64,000 nucleotides of DNA from NCBI RefSeq assembly GCF_005048205.1, contig NZ_SUMF01000003.1, forward strand, positions 62,001 through 126,000. The letters are read 5' to 3'. Shown one piece after another: positions 9,590 through 16,521 of the stretch; the stretch's first letter is position 1; every line of letters begins with the position of its first letter. The notes below the pieces were generated by a model. It saw only the letters and a program-made list of their open reading frames with translations. It ran no database searches and was not told the origin of the DNA. A program made the position numbers and the translations under genes. The DNA is from Chitiniphilus eburneus. Its GTDB lineage: Bacteria; Pseudomonadota; Gammaproteobacteria; Burkholderiales; Chitinibacteraceae.

Positions 9590-11014
9590 CTAGCCGTGCA
9601 GCGCCCGATACGCTGCCTGCAACGCGGCCAGCGGCACGCCATCGATGATCAGTCCGGCAGTGTCGCAGCCTTCGATGCGGACATCGCGCAGGTTGCAGCC
9701 CACGATATGACTTCCGCCCAGGTCGCTGGCATGAACAGTGAGCGGCTTGCGTTCCCCGGCCCAGCCCAGATGGCAATGATCGATCCGCGCGCCGCCGAGC
9801 GACACATGATGCAGCGCCAGGCCATCGAGCCGCGAGTTGCCGAAGGTGGCATCGCTGACATTACAGTTGGTGACCAGCAGGCGCTGGAGACCGGCGTTGC
9901 GGATGCACGTATCGGCCATGCCGCTGTTGCTGATGCTGGCCTGCGACAGATCCACCTCGTTGAAATCGGCCCCGCGCAGGTTCGTGGCGCGAAAGTCGCA
10001 CCCCTCACGCAACCCGGCGGCGCCGGGCAGATGCTTCACCAGGTAGTACTCATCCTCGTCCTCGCCCGTGACGACATAGCCGTGCCGTTGATAGAACGGC
10101 AGGTTGCGCGCGCTGTGGCGAGTGGTATCGAGCGACCAGGTATGGACTTGCGGATATTCTTCCTCGATCCGCTTCAACACCTGTCCACCCAAGCCCAGCC
10201 CCTGATGGGCCGGATCGAGGTAGAGCAGCTCGATGCGCGCATGTTCGCGGCCGCTGCTACTGACCAGCACCACGCCGGCCAGCATGCCGTCGAACACGAT
10301 CTTGCGATAGTCGCCGGTGCGCCGATGAAAGCGGTGCATCGCCGGCAGATGGTGATTCGGAATGAATGGGCTTTCGCCATCCAGCCAGTGCCGCGCCTCG
10401 TGCTCCGCCACGCGAACCAGCAAAGCGCTGAGCGCGGTTGCGTCCTCGTCGAGCACCGGCTCCAGGGTCAACACGGCAGCGGGACGTTCCAGCACGAACA
10501 ACTCAAAGCGCCCGCCCTCGTCGCACACCGCATGCCCGCGCGGCGCGAAGCCGCTGGCGAGTGCCACGCGCCGCGATGGCGTATCGGGTTCCTTGACCAG
10601 CGCCATCAGCGCTGGAACCGGCCCTTGCGCGAAAAACCAGCGTGTCGCGCCGCGAATGGCCTCACTGGTATAGCCCTTGCCGCGATGCGCGGGTGCCAGC
10701 GCATACAGCAGCTCCGGCATCGCCAGATGTGCGCTGGGCCTGGGCCGGATGCCCAGCCAGCCGATCAGCTCACCGTCGGGTAGGCAGATCGCCAGAAATA
10801 GGGTGGGCGCGGCAGGGCTGAAGTGGTCGAGCTGGGTGACGTGCCGATCCAGCCACGCGGTGCAGTGCTCGTGGCTTGTTGCCCAGCCGGGCGGCGGATC
10901 AGTGATGGAGGACTGCCGGGCCAGCGCATGCAGCGCATCGAGATCGGCAAGGGAAAGTGTGCGCACGCACAGGCGTGCAGTAGGGATGCGCAGGGCGCGC
11001 AGCGAACGTTCCAT
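9590..11014 (-). CDS. Tandem GNAT acetyltransferase fused to pentapeptide repeats
   Basis: The 474-residue protein has three parts. Residues about 8-170 are a RimJ-type GNAT domain (ARLCVRTLSLADLDAL, then LAPAHRGKGYTSEAI). Residues about 175-335 are a second GNAT domain (LLYLDPAHQGLGLGGQVL, then ARNLPFYQRHGYVV). Residues about 340-445 are pentapeptide-type repeats (CDFRATNLRGADFNEVDLSQ). Both GNAT domains keep the acetyl-CoA pyrophosphate loop (RGKGYT; QGLGLGG). The start is ATG 11014; upstream in-frame ATGs lack an SD. GNAT-GNAT-pentapeptide architecture is unusual, and the substrate is unknown. Confidence 0.85.
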   Translation of the reverse strand: MERSLRALRIPTARLCVRTLSLADLDALHALARQSSITDPPPGWATSHEHCTAWLDRHVTQLDHFSPAAPTLFLAICLPDGELIGWLGIRPRPSAHLAMPELLYALAPAHRGKGYTSEAIRGATRWFFAQGPVPALMALVKEPDTPSRRVALASGFAPRGHAVCDEGGRFELFVLERPAAVLTLEPVLDEDATALSALLVRVAEHEARHWLDGESPFIPNHHLPAMHRFHRRTGDYRKIVFDGMLAGVVLVSSSGREHARIELLYLDPAHQGLGLGGQVLKRIEEEYPQVHTWSLDTTRHSARNLPFYQRHGYVVTGEDEDEYYLVKHLPGAAGLREGCDFRATNLRGADFNEVDLSQASISNSGMADTCIRNAGLQRLLVTNCNVSDATFGNSRLDGLALHHVSLGGARIDHCHLGWAGERKPLTVHASDLGGSHIVGCNLRDVRIEGCDTAGLIIDGVPLAALQAAYRALHG

Positions 11015-11209
11015 GAGTGTTCCTGATCGGTATGCCAGACGCACTGCCCGTGGGCAGCGTTGCGAAATGGGAAGGGGGCCGATCAGAAGGGCATGGGAGC
11101 ATCCATCACAGGTTGTGAACGGCACGATAACGCCATCCGGTGATACGGACAAGGCCAAGGTTGGCGAGGGGCGAGGGGCGTGCCGGTTGTGGGGGAGGGG
11201 GGCGTAGCG

Positions 11210-11227
11210 GCTTCGTTTGCTAATTCA
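11210..11227. repeat. RHS cassette junction motif, copy 1
   Basis: GCTTCGTTTGCTAATTCA. The same 18-bp motif recurs at 13136 (one mismatch) and 14449 (three mismatches relative to this copy). Here it lies 4 bases beyond an immunity-type stop codon and marks the switch from AT-rich cassette DNA to GC-rich chromosome. Confidence 0.6.
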
Positions 11228-11231
11228 TTAT

Positions 11232-11582
11232 CTATTGTTTTTCAATTGAAAAATCCAATGAAATTACTTTTGAAAAATCCTCGCCATCATTTGAAACAAC
11301 CTCTAGATAGTCAATTTTTCCAAAGCTGAAATGAAGTATTGCTGAGGCATCTCCCTTTAGCTGCGGAGAAATGACCTTTACTCCATGAATTGCATGATTA
11401 TCAACTTGTTCAAGCTGCGTGTCGGGCGGGGCATCTTCAATCGAAAAGGCCAGAAAAACCCCAGAAGGTGAGTACTCAATATTAACAATTGTTGCCGATG
11501 AAATTTGACGCTCGATTTCTGAAGATTCGGCAGAAAATGAACGAAGTAATTTATTCCATTTGTCAATTTCATTTTCCTTCAC
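11232..11582 (-). CDS. Putative immunity protein of an RHS tip cassette
   Basis: The 116-residue acidic protein is encoded in AT-rich DNA unlike the flanks. It probably starts at GTG 11582, preceded by GGGGGA and overlapping the end of the upstream tip fragment. No family is recognised. A central beta-rich stretch (IVNIEYSPSGVFLAFSIED) and an acidic tail are typical in style of small immunity proteins. The assignment rests on position: it directly follows a tip-like ORF and is followed by the junction motif. Direct functional evidence is lacking. Confidence 0.55.
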   Translation of the reverse strand: MKENEIDKWNKLLRSFSAESSEIERQISSATIVNIEYSPSGVFLAFSIEDAPPDTQLEQVDNHAIHGVKVISPQLKGDASAILHFSFGKIDYLEVVSNDGEDFSKVISLDFSIEKQ

Positions 11583-11847
11583 TTGAAGTCCCCCTGTTCT
11601 CTTTCATCGTGTTTCTTGTTGATGTTCCGGGGTGGGTGTTTGTATTTTTCACCTCCCCTTGGGGTATATTTGCCATTGCTGTAGCCTCACTATCGCTTAT
11701 TGTCGCAGCAATAGAGTTGTCTCCTTCCTTAAGGGGCCTTTCTTCAATGGCTTTCTCCATGGCCTTCTTTTGTTGAAGCTTTTGCCTCATCTTTGCTTCC
11801 GGGTGAATCAAATTTTTCTCTTGAGAGTTTTTCCTGCCGATCTCCAT
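11569..11847 (-). CDS. Detached toxin-tip-like fragment, unassigned
   Basis: The open frame codes for 92 charged, low-complexity residues (EAKMRQKLQQKKAMEKAIEE and similar), and its stop overlaps the start of the next ORF. It has no RHS core attached and no convincing SD at the ATG. I read it as the C-terminal remnant of an RHS toxin tip left beside its immunity-type partner. It may not be translated, and the family is unknown. Confidence 0.35.
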   Translation of the reverse strand: MEIGRKNSQEKNLIHPEAKMRQKLQQKKAMEKAIEERPLKEGDNSIAATISDSEATAMANIPQGEVKNTNTHPGTSTRNTMKENRGTSSEGK

Positions 11848-11863
11848 GTGCCAAATTGCCCAG

Positions 11864-12409
11864 TTAATTTACACCATTTTCCAAAATCAATACGGCATTC
11901 ATTTTTTTAATACGATTAAATAAGTTGCTATTTTTCAATATCGGATTTATCGTCACCAGCACACACAAAAGCTTTTCAGTAAACCCAATAACCGTATCCT
12001 TGTAAGTATTGCGGCGCACCGTGGAAATATGAGCCAGCTCCTCCCATTGCAAACCCAGGCTCGATGAGAACAGAAGATCCTTTTGAATTGGCGAACCAAC
12101 TCCGATTGAAATATCGTCACCAATGGGGTTCATTAGCAAATACAGGTTTTGGTGGCCCGGGTCGCAAAATGCCACTCTATTCCCTTTGCTTAGTTCATGG
12201 CACGACTTTAAAAAAAACAAAGCGAGATCACTCAGAATATACCAATTTGGCACATATTCCTCATCTTTATGAAGAGTCATCCCATAAGAATTCCATTTCC
12301 CCTGCCCCGACACTTCAAACATGCCATAAATTTAAATGTCTTCCAAATCGGACACTGAAGCATTTTTCAAAAATCCATTTTCGTCGCCAACTACAAATTT
12401 TATAATCAC
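11864..12409 (-). pseudogene. Immunity-type gene interrupted by an in-frame TAA
   Basis: A GTG at 12409 opens a frame (MIIKFVVGDENGFLKNAS) that hits TAA at 12332-12334. The same frame then continues without another stop to 11864 (IYGMFEVSGQGKWNSYG and on). The sequence on both sides of the stop reads as one AT-rich, globular, roughly 180-residue protein. I therefore call a gene disrupted by a nonsense codon. The downstream part alone could start at ATG 12322 (152 residues), but no SD is visible there. The family is not recognised; its position after a toxin-tip fragment suggests immunity. Confidence 0.5.
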
Positions 12410-12455
12410 TTTATTTAACTCAAAAATCAGAGAAGACAGGCCCTTTGTACCAGTA

Positions 12456-12611
12456 CTAATTGGAATCCCAGGCAGCCCTCTGGTCCTCCTTCCGCCAGAC
12501 CAACCGTTGCGGTTCACCATTTATGATCATTGAGAATTTGCCACTCCTAACTCCGGCTTCCACTGCTTCAGCATATGCTTTTGGTACCGCTGCCTCTATC
12601 TCTGCTTCGTA
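12456..12611 (-). pseudogene. Orphan RHS toxin-tip C-terminus
   Basis: The frame reads WYEAEIEAAVPKAYAEAVEA and ends KEDQRAAWDSN before TAG at 12456. It looks like the C-terminal end of a tip domain, joined at its upstream side to an RHS-core fragment in a different frame. No start codon or SD belongs to it. The toxin activity is not identifiable from this piece. Confidence 0.4.
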
Positions 12612-12700
12612 CCATGAGGAGTGGTGGTGCTGTTCTGGATGCCCACCAGTTTGGTGCGGCCATGGTAGATGCAGTCTTTGGTTACGTTTCTGAATATGCC
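12612..12700 (-). pseudogene. RHS core relic
   Basis: The translation includes NVTKDCIYHGRTKLVGIQNS. This parallels KDFIYHGRSKLANIEGATTT in the better preserved core fragment at 14130-14437. The core breaks off after STTTPHG and joins the tip fragment out of frame, which indicates a deletion fusing core to tip. Confidence 0.6.
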
Positions 12701-12834
12701 CCATCTATTCTCGTGGCCTGATTTTCCATAAATTCTTTCAGCCCTTTTTTCCAATCGTATCCTCAACCTGAAGAGTAGCCCCATCCTGTATCGCGTCCAA
12801 AGTTAGGGCGCCACCATGATCTAGCCCCCAGCCT

Positions 12835-13047
12835 TTACGCATCCCAGCCAAAACCCTCTCTCCAGTGAATTTCATTTAGTGTATATTTTCCTATTGAAAA
12901 TCCATCCGGGTAATCTCGAAACCCCGGGAGGTTCTTTAGAAATTCAATCGCTTTTTCGGCTTCTATTTTTGATTCAAAAACTCCTAAAAACTTGTAACTT
13001 TCGGTCTCATCATCACCATAGGTATGCTGCAATATATATACGTTCAT
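12835..13047 (-). CDS. DUF7336-like small protein, putative immunity
   Basis: The 70-residue protein starts MNVYILQHTYGDDE, continues KFLGVFESKIEAEKAIEFLK and LPGFRDYPDGFSIGKYTL, and ends with HWREGF. These landmarks match the small family annotated DUF7336, often found beside polymorphic toxins. Its ATG overlaps the stop of the preceding toxin-tip fragment (TAATG at 13045-13049), a coupled toxin-immunity arrangement. GGAG lies about 13 bases upstream. It is intact, unlike several neighbours. Confidence 0.65.
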   Translation of the reverse strand: MNVYILQHTYGDDETESYKFLGVFESKIEAEKAIEFLKNLPGFRDYPDGFSIGKYTLNEIHWREGFGWDA

Positions 13048-13145
13048 TAGCTTTTATTCGCTCCGATTTTATTTTGGGTTGACAAAACTTCTATCCCCTC
13101 ATTTATATATTCGATTAGATTTCGTTCCGGGCCCCGCTTCGTTTG
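13047..13145 (-). pseudogene. Toxin-tip C-terminal fragment
   Basis: Thirty-two open codons (GPERNLIEYINEGIEVLSTQ, ending NKIGANKS) terminate in TAA that overlaps the ATG of the DUF7336-like gene. It is preceded by a stop and the cassette junction motif, so no N-terminal portion survives. The inference of tip origin rests on the overlap and location. Confidence 0.4.
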
Positions 13146-13153
13146 TTAATTCA
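13136..13153. repeat. RHS cassette junction motif, copy 2
   Basis: GCTTCGTTTGTTAATTCA, one mismatch from copy 1. In the direction of transcription it begins 6 bases after the stop of the immunity-type gene at 13160 and leads directly into the next tip fragment. Confidence 0.6.
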
Positions 13154-13159
13154 CCTTTC

Positions 13160-13375
13160 TTAACTTTCAACAGATGCCAATAGCGCCTCGTGAATTTCGA
13201 CAGAAGTGCCATCTTCGAATTCAATCGAGTAGATTATGCCTGGAGGAAATTTTTCAAAGAAACCCTCTTTCCTTTCTTGGAAAACACCAACAATCCAAGC
13301 AATACACCCGGGCCGATATTCAGCCGGGGCCCTTTCGACAACCCTGACAATATCATCATAAGAAAAGCCACTCAT
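13160..13375 (-). CDS. Small immunity-type protein
   Basis: From ATG 13375 the product is 71 residues (MSGFSYDDIVRVVERAPAEY, then GIIYSIEFEDGTSVEIHEAL). The pattern of a basic RPG(C) turn followed by a Y(S/T)IEF-DG-S-EI strand occurs in small proteins near RHS loci, though I cannot name a family with certainty. An upstream in-frame ATG at 13387 is possible. GGTGA precedes the chosen start. Confidence 0.5.
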   Translation of the reverse strand: MSGFSYDDIVRVVERAPAEYRPGCIAWIVGVFQERKEGFFEKFPPGIIYSIEFEDGTSVEIHEALLASVES

Positions 13376-13416
13376 TAATTCACCCATTTAATTGGAAGAT
13401 GCGGGTTTCCAGTGTA

Positions 13417-13482
13417 GATCAGTAGCGATCCGTGCGTTTTGAGCGCTGCGTTGTAGTCATGCCAATTGGTGGTCTTGTCCCG
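13417..13482 (-). pseudogene. Possible IS5-type transposase N-terminal relic
   Basis: Twenty-two codons read RDKTTNWHDYNAALKTHGSL. This resembles the N-terminus of IS5-family transposases, which typically begin with a TTNW--YN-AL--RGSL pattern. Stops lie immediately upstream, and downstream the frame runs into a non-IS tail. No terminal repeats are visible. This could be chance similarity. Confidence 0.3.
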
Positions 13483-13551
13483 TCATCAGGTTCAGGTGCC
13501 CTTGGCGCGCCATGGGAAGTGGCATTTGCCTCCAGCCTCTAAAGCGTAGCG

Positions 13552-13969
13552 CTATTCTAGACTGGGTAACGTCGAAACATTTTCGAAAGTAATCCTCTCT
13601 GCCAACACACAGACCTGAGCCCCATAAACGGGCTTAATTTCCAGATATTTCAAGCTGCCATTCTTAATATGCTCCACCTTCTCTATTAAAGGCTTCCATG
13701 TAAAATCTTCATCGTGAGGCTCACGGCCTCTCATAAGAGCAAAAACTCTCGCCTTTATCAAAAGTTCATCTTTTTTTTTCATCAAAAAAAACAATCCTAT
13801 CAACAACATTGGAAAGGCGAACCTCAGAAATAAAAATATCATCGATTCCTTCTGCAAGAATCCGCCACTCCCTCTCTGCTTTTTCAAAATAAAGCTGCAA
13901 CATCCTTTCCTTTTTCAAAAATAGTATTCTTGAAAAATTCGCCTCAATTAAAGCAGTGTATTTATCCAT
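13552..13969 (-). pseudogene. Frameshifted immunity-type gene
   Basis: One frame starts at ATG 13969 (MDKYTALIEANFSRILFLKK) and stops after FFDEKKR. A second frame continues from the same point (DELLIKARVFALMRGREPHD) to 13552. The break falls in a run of nine A residues (minus strand; T9 at 13771-13779). Removing one A joins them into a protein of about 138 residues. The upstream toxin-tip frame runs into it without a stop. The family is unrecognised. It may be a true pseudogene or a homopolymer error. Confidence 0.55.
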
Positions 13970-14129
13970 AAAGATTCCAAAAACATTAAAACGAACAGGA
14001 GAAACATCTCGGTCAGGATGTTCTCTTTTTCCATCCGGCCATTCATGAGCGTGATACCGATCATAACCCTGATGAGGCTTGTCAATATCTATATCCGGCT
14101 TCCCATCCTTTGTATACTTACAAGAGCAC
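13970..14129 (-). pseudogene. RHS toxin-tip C-terminal fragment
   Basis: In frame with the following immunity-type ORF, the sequence reads YTKDGKPDIDIDKPHQGYD, then HAHEWPDGKREHPDRDVSPV. A histidine-rich PHxGxD...HVHEW-type ending of this kind is common at the C-terminus of RHS and related toxins. It is joined at 14130 to the RHS core within the SYYGA motif, so the core-tip boundary has been rearranged. Confidence 0.5.
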
Positions 14130-14437
14130 CGCGCCGTAGTAGCTCAGCCCCATTTGCTCCTCAAACGGTCTGCCGATGAACCACTGGGTGTTCTGGTCGG
14201 TAGCCCCACCAGCTTCTCGCCGTACGGACGATAGTTGGTACGCCAGGCCAGTACGCCATTCTGGTCGGTCGCCGCCATGGGGTTGCCGGCCGGGTCGCTG
14301 TGGTACCAGGTGGTGGTGGCGCCTTCGATGTTGGCCAGTTTGCTGCGGCCGTGGTAGATGAAGTCTTTGATCGCGCCGGTGGTGAGGTTGATCTCGTGAT
14401 ACAGCAGGCCGTTGGCGCCGATGAATTCCAGATAGGC
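14130..14437 (-). pseudogene. RHS core relic with frameshift
   Basis: The GC-rich insert translates as AYLEFIGANGLLYHEINLTT, KDFIYHGRSKLANIEGATTT, WYHSDPAGNPMAATDQNG and RTNYRPYGEKLVG. After a one-base shift it continues ATDQNTQWFIGRPFEEQMGL and SYYGA. These are hallmark RHS/YD-repeat core sequences that precede the toxin tip. The shift falls in the C4 run at 14204-14207. No intact core precedes it. Confidence 0.8.
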
Positions 14438-14583
14438 TAAATTTGGCAGCTTTGTCTGTTAATTCATCTTTTATTTCAATTTTATCGGCAACAACCGCGA
14501 GGTTAACCTCATTGATATAGCTGATCATCGACGGCGACGAATTATTGGCGAGCTCAACACAACAGTTTCGCTCGTTAAATCAT
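14438..14583 (-). pseudogene. Immunity-gene fragment
   Basis: An open frame of about 40 codons (MISYINEVNLAVVADKIEIK within it) enters from a stop near 14575 and runs straight into the RHS-core insert. It is AT-rich and probably the tail of another immunity-type gene overwritten by recombination. It contains the third copy of the junction motif. Confidence 0.3.
14449..14466. repeat. RHS cassette junction motif, copy 3
   Basis: GCTTTGTCTGTTAATTCA, two mismatches from copy 2. It marks the point where AT-rich cassette DNA meets the GC-rich RHS-core fragment. Confidence 0.5.
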
Positions 14584-14989
14584 TCAATCTTCTGCATTAC
14601 AAAAAGCAGAAACTGTTTTTTCATTTTCAAACCAGATTTGAATTCCAAAACTGAAATATTCATATGGGGTTTGCAATCTTTCCTCACTAACCCACAGGCT
14701 CTCTCCTATCTCATCTGGCTGACCCAACAAGGAAATTAACTCATCTTCCGCCAATCCAATCAATGGCTTCCCAAACAAAAAGCACTCTGTAAAGCAAGCT
14801 ATGCAGACCACAACCCCATCTTCAATGTAGCACTCTGGCATGTCTTTTTTTTGTATATAATTTCCACTTTGTTATATCGTCATAGGCCTCAAAATCTTCT
14901 GAATATCCTAGGGAAACCAGAAAATCAACATCACAAAAAAAAGGAATTCCGCCGATATTTTTCTTTGGGTAAATATTAGTCATCGCCAT
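14584..14989 (-). pseudogene. Frameshifted immunity-type gene
   Basis: ATG 14989 with AAGGAAA upstream opens MAMTNIYPKKNIGGIPFFCD and reads to KWKLYTKK. It shifts frame at a run of eight A residues (T8 at 14845-14852) and then terminates. The other frame continues DMPECYIEDGVVVCIACFTE, then ISLLGQPDEIGESLWVSEER and PYEYFSFGIQIWFENEK, to 14584. Together they give about 135 residues. The ending resembles small RHS-associated immunity proteins with an aromatic IQIWFE-N strand. It lies 11 bases after the tip stop, consistent with a cognate toxin-immunity pair. Confidence 0.55.
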
Positions 14990-15000
14990 TTTCCTTTCAT

Positions 15001-15227
15001 TCAGTGGGTTTCTCCTTTTTCATTTTTCTCAGCCGTTTTTGAAGTATTTCTGATTTTCCTATTTGTTTGAAACCTTTCTGTTCTCGTTGTTGCCTTTTTC
15101 AAATTTTCTTCGAACTTTTCAATATCCCGCTGTGCTTTGCCAAGGGCATTTTTATCCCCATGCTTATCGCTCTTGCCAGTTTCTTTGCCCTTGGGAGTCT
15201 TATCCTCGTCATCAAAGCCTTCCAATC
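15001..15227 (-). CDS. RHS toxin-tip domain fragment
   Basis: The frame reads GPGGLEGFDDEDKTPKGKET, then KHGDKNALGKAQRDIEKFEE, and ends NEKGETH at 15001. The pattern K-HGD..AL-KAQ-I-...K-KGE-H matches the short helical, basic tip domains that end a subset of RHS proteins. Its upstream neighbour is the RHS core end (RFMAMDPV), which runs in a different frame across the junction. The toxin is therefore not attached in frame to a core. Activity is unknown. Confidence 0.5.
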
Positions 15228-15353
15228 CACCGGGTCCATCGCCATGAACCGGCCCAAGGTCGGGTCATACCACCTTGCTCCGTAATAGCTCAGCCCGATC
15301 TTGTCCTCAAACGGTTTGCCGGTGAACCACTGGGTGTGCTTCTTGTGATCGCA
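15228..15353 (-). pseudogene. RHS core end relic
   Basis: The minus strand translates as HTQWFTGKPFEDKIGLSYYG followed by ARWYDPTLGRFMAMDPV. This is the hyperconserved sequence that immediately precedes variable RHS tips. Only about 42 codons remain, and the frame does not continue into the tip. Confidence 0.8.
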
Positions 15354-15428
15354 CCATGATCTGGCAGCCAGTTCCTTTGCTACCCTGTTCTAGTCATGAT
15401 CCTTAGATCACCGCCCGGAATGCGACAA

Positions 15429-15692
15429 CTACCTATATGGATTAATTCCAATAAAAGTTAATAATTTCGCCACCATCCAACGCCAGAAATAATGCGTAAC
15501 ATACCCCATTGAGCCAAACAACATACACAAGAGAAATTTGAAATAATTCCAAACCCCTCCGGCTGCAACACTTTCTTCACTAACTCCAAGAAAAAACATT
15601 GAAATTTTAAAAAAAACGACAAGGGAAATACTGCAAAATGCAATACTGACCACCAAAACAAATTGACTATATTTTTCTTTTTCCCATTTCAT
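15429..15692 (-). CDS. Two-helix membrane protein, possible immunity protein
   Basis: The 87-residue product has two strongly hydrophobic segments (about residues 10-34 and 49-70) and short charged ends. Its ATG overlaps the stop of the truncated RHS gene (ATGA at 15689). A membrane-embedded immunity protein beside the RHS remnant is plausible, but no family is recognised. Confidence 0.5.
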   Translation of the reverse strand: MKWEKEKYSQFVLVVSIAFCSISLVVFFKISMFFLGVSEESVAAGGVWNYFKFLLCMLFGSMGYVTHYFWRWMVAKLLTFIGINPYR

Positions 15693-16168
15693 TTTTTATC
15701 TCCCGGCGATTGCTGACTATTAATCACAGTTGCTGTTGTCTGCGTCGCCGTAACTCCTGTGCTGTAAGCAGATCCGGCGGGAATTTCACTAGCCGCCCTA
15801 GTTGCATCTTCCGTTACTTTACTCGGAATACCACTAAGTCTCTGCGTCTTTCCGGCCAGTCGATCTGCAATAGCAGTTGGCAAAGTTTGGCCTGGGTAAT
15901 TCTTTGCAGGTGTCAGCGCGCTACCTTTGCCCGGAATGCTGAGCAGCGGAATACCCAACCGCACCCCGCCAGTGAAGACGTCGATGTCTTCGGCCAGTTG
16001 CTGCGCACCGCCGCGTCGCTGGCTGGCGTGGTCTTCGCTGTAGTAGTCCTGGGCGGTGACGGCGATGCCGCCGCCCACTGCGTCGGTGGGAGCGGCGTGG
16101 AGAAGGGCAGGCAGCAAAATGGCCGTGCACAGCACGGCCACGAAACGATGGGCGAGGGAGGACGACAT
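15689..16168 (-). CDS. Truncated RHS protein: N-terminus fused to a short tip
   Basis: The 159-residue product opens with a Sec signal (MSSSLAHRFVAVLCTAILLP). The RHS-type entry sequence IDVFTGGVRLGIPLLSIPGK follows, and then an unrelated 70-residue hydrophilic tail rich in Thr and Ala (SALTPAKNYPGQTLP and on). Full-length RHS proteins are over 1000 residues, so the core has been deleted and the N-terminus joined to a tip-like tail. It marks the original 5' end of the RHS locus. The upstream region has no strong SD. Confidence 0.7.
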   Translation of the reverse strand: MSSSLAHRFVAVLCTAILLPALLHAAPTDAVGGGIAVTAQDYYSEDHASQRRGGAQQLAEDIDVFTGGVRLGIPLLSIPGKGSALTPAKNYPGQTLPTAIADRLAGKTQRLSGIPSKVTEDATRAASEIPAGSAYSTGVTATQTTATVINSQQSPGDKK

Positions 16169-16521
16169 GGCGGGGAACGCTTTTTATTGGTATGAGGAGG
16201 TGCCGCTTATCTGTGCGCGGCGATGCAGATGTTTACACCTCCTCCTCTAAATATCAAACCGTCTCCCACCCTTTGCTTACAGAGCATTTTGATCGCTGGA
16301 TCAGTCTCACCCCACCCATGTTTTAAGGGTCATCTTTTGGTATCACTGCCTTGCGGGAAGGTTGGGCTGCCGTGGATGGGAAACGGCGCCAGCGGGCTCG
16401 CCCTCTTGCGTGCGTTGTTTGAAAGAAAATGGAAAGAATAAAACCGACTTGATTTGATCCGGATCAAGAGGGGCAGGGGGCTGCATAAGCCCAGAAGGGG
16501 ACCAAGCGGCTCCGGATTCCC
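16169..16521. other. Intergenic region upstream of the RHS remnant
   Basis: No gene is supported in these 353 bases between the end of the ParA-like gene and the start of the RHS remnant. It would hold the RHS promoter. The only clear signal is the FNR-type palindrome listed separately. Confidence 0.6.
16454..16467. promoter_or_regulatory. Perfect FNR/ANR-type box
   Basis: TTGATCCGGATCAA matches the FNR consensus TTGAT-N4-ATCAA exactly. It is 286 bases upstream of the RHS remnant start and 55 bases past the end of the ParA-like gene. No adjacent -10 element is obvious, so regulation is unproven. Confidence 0.35.
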
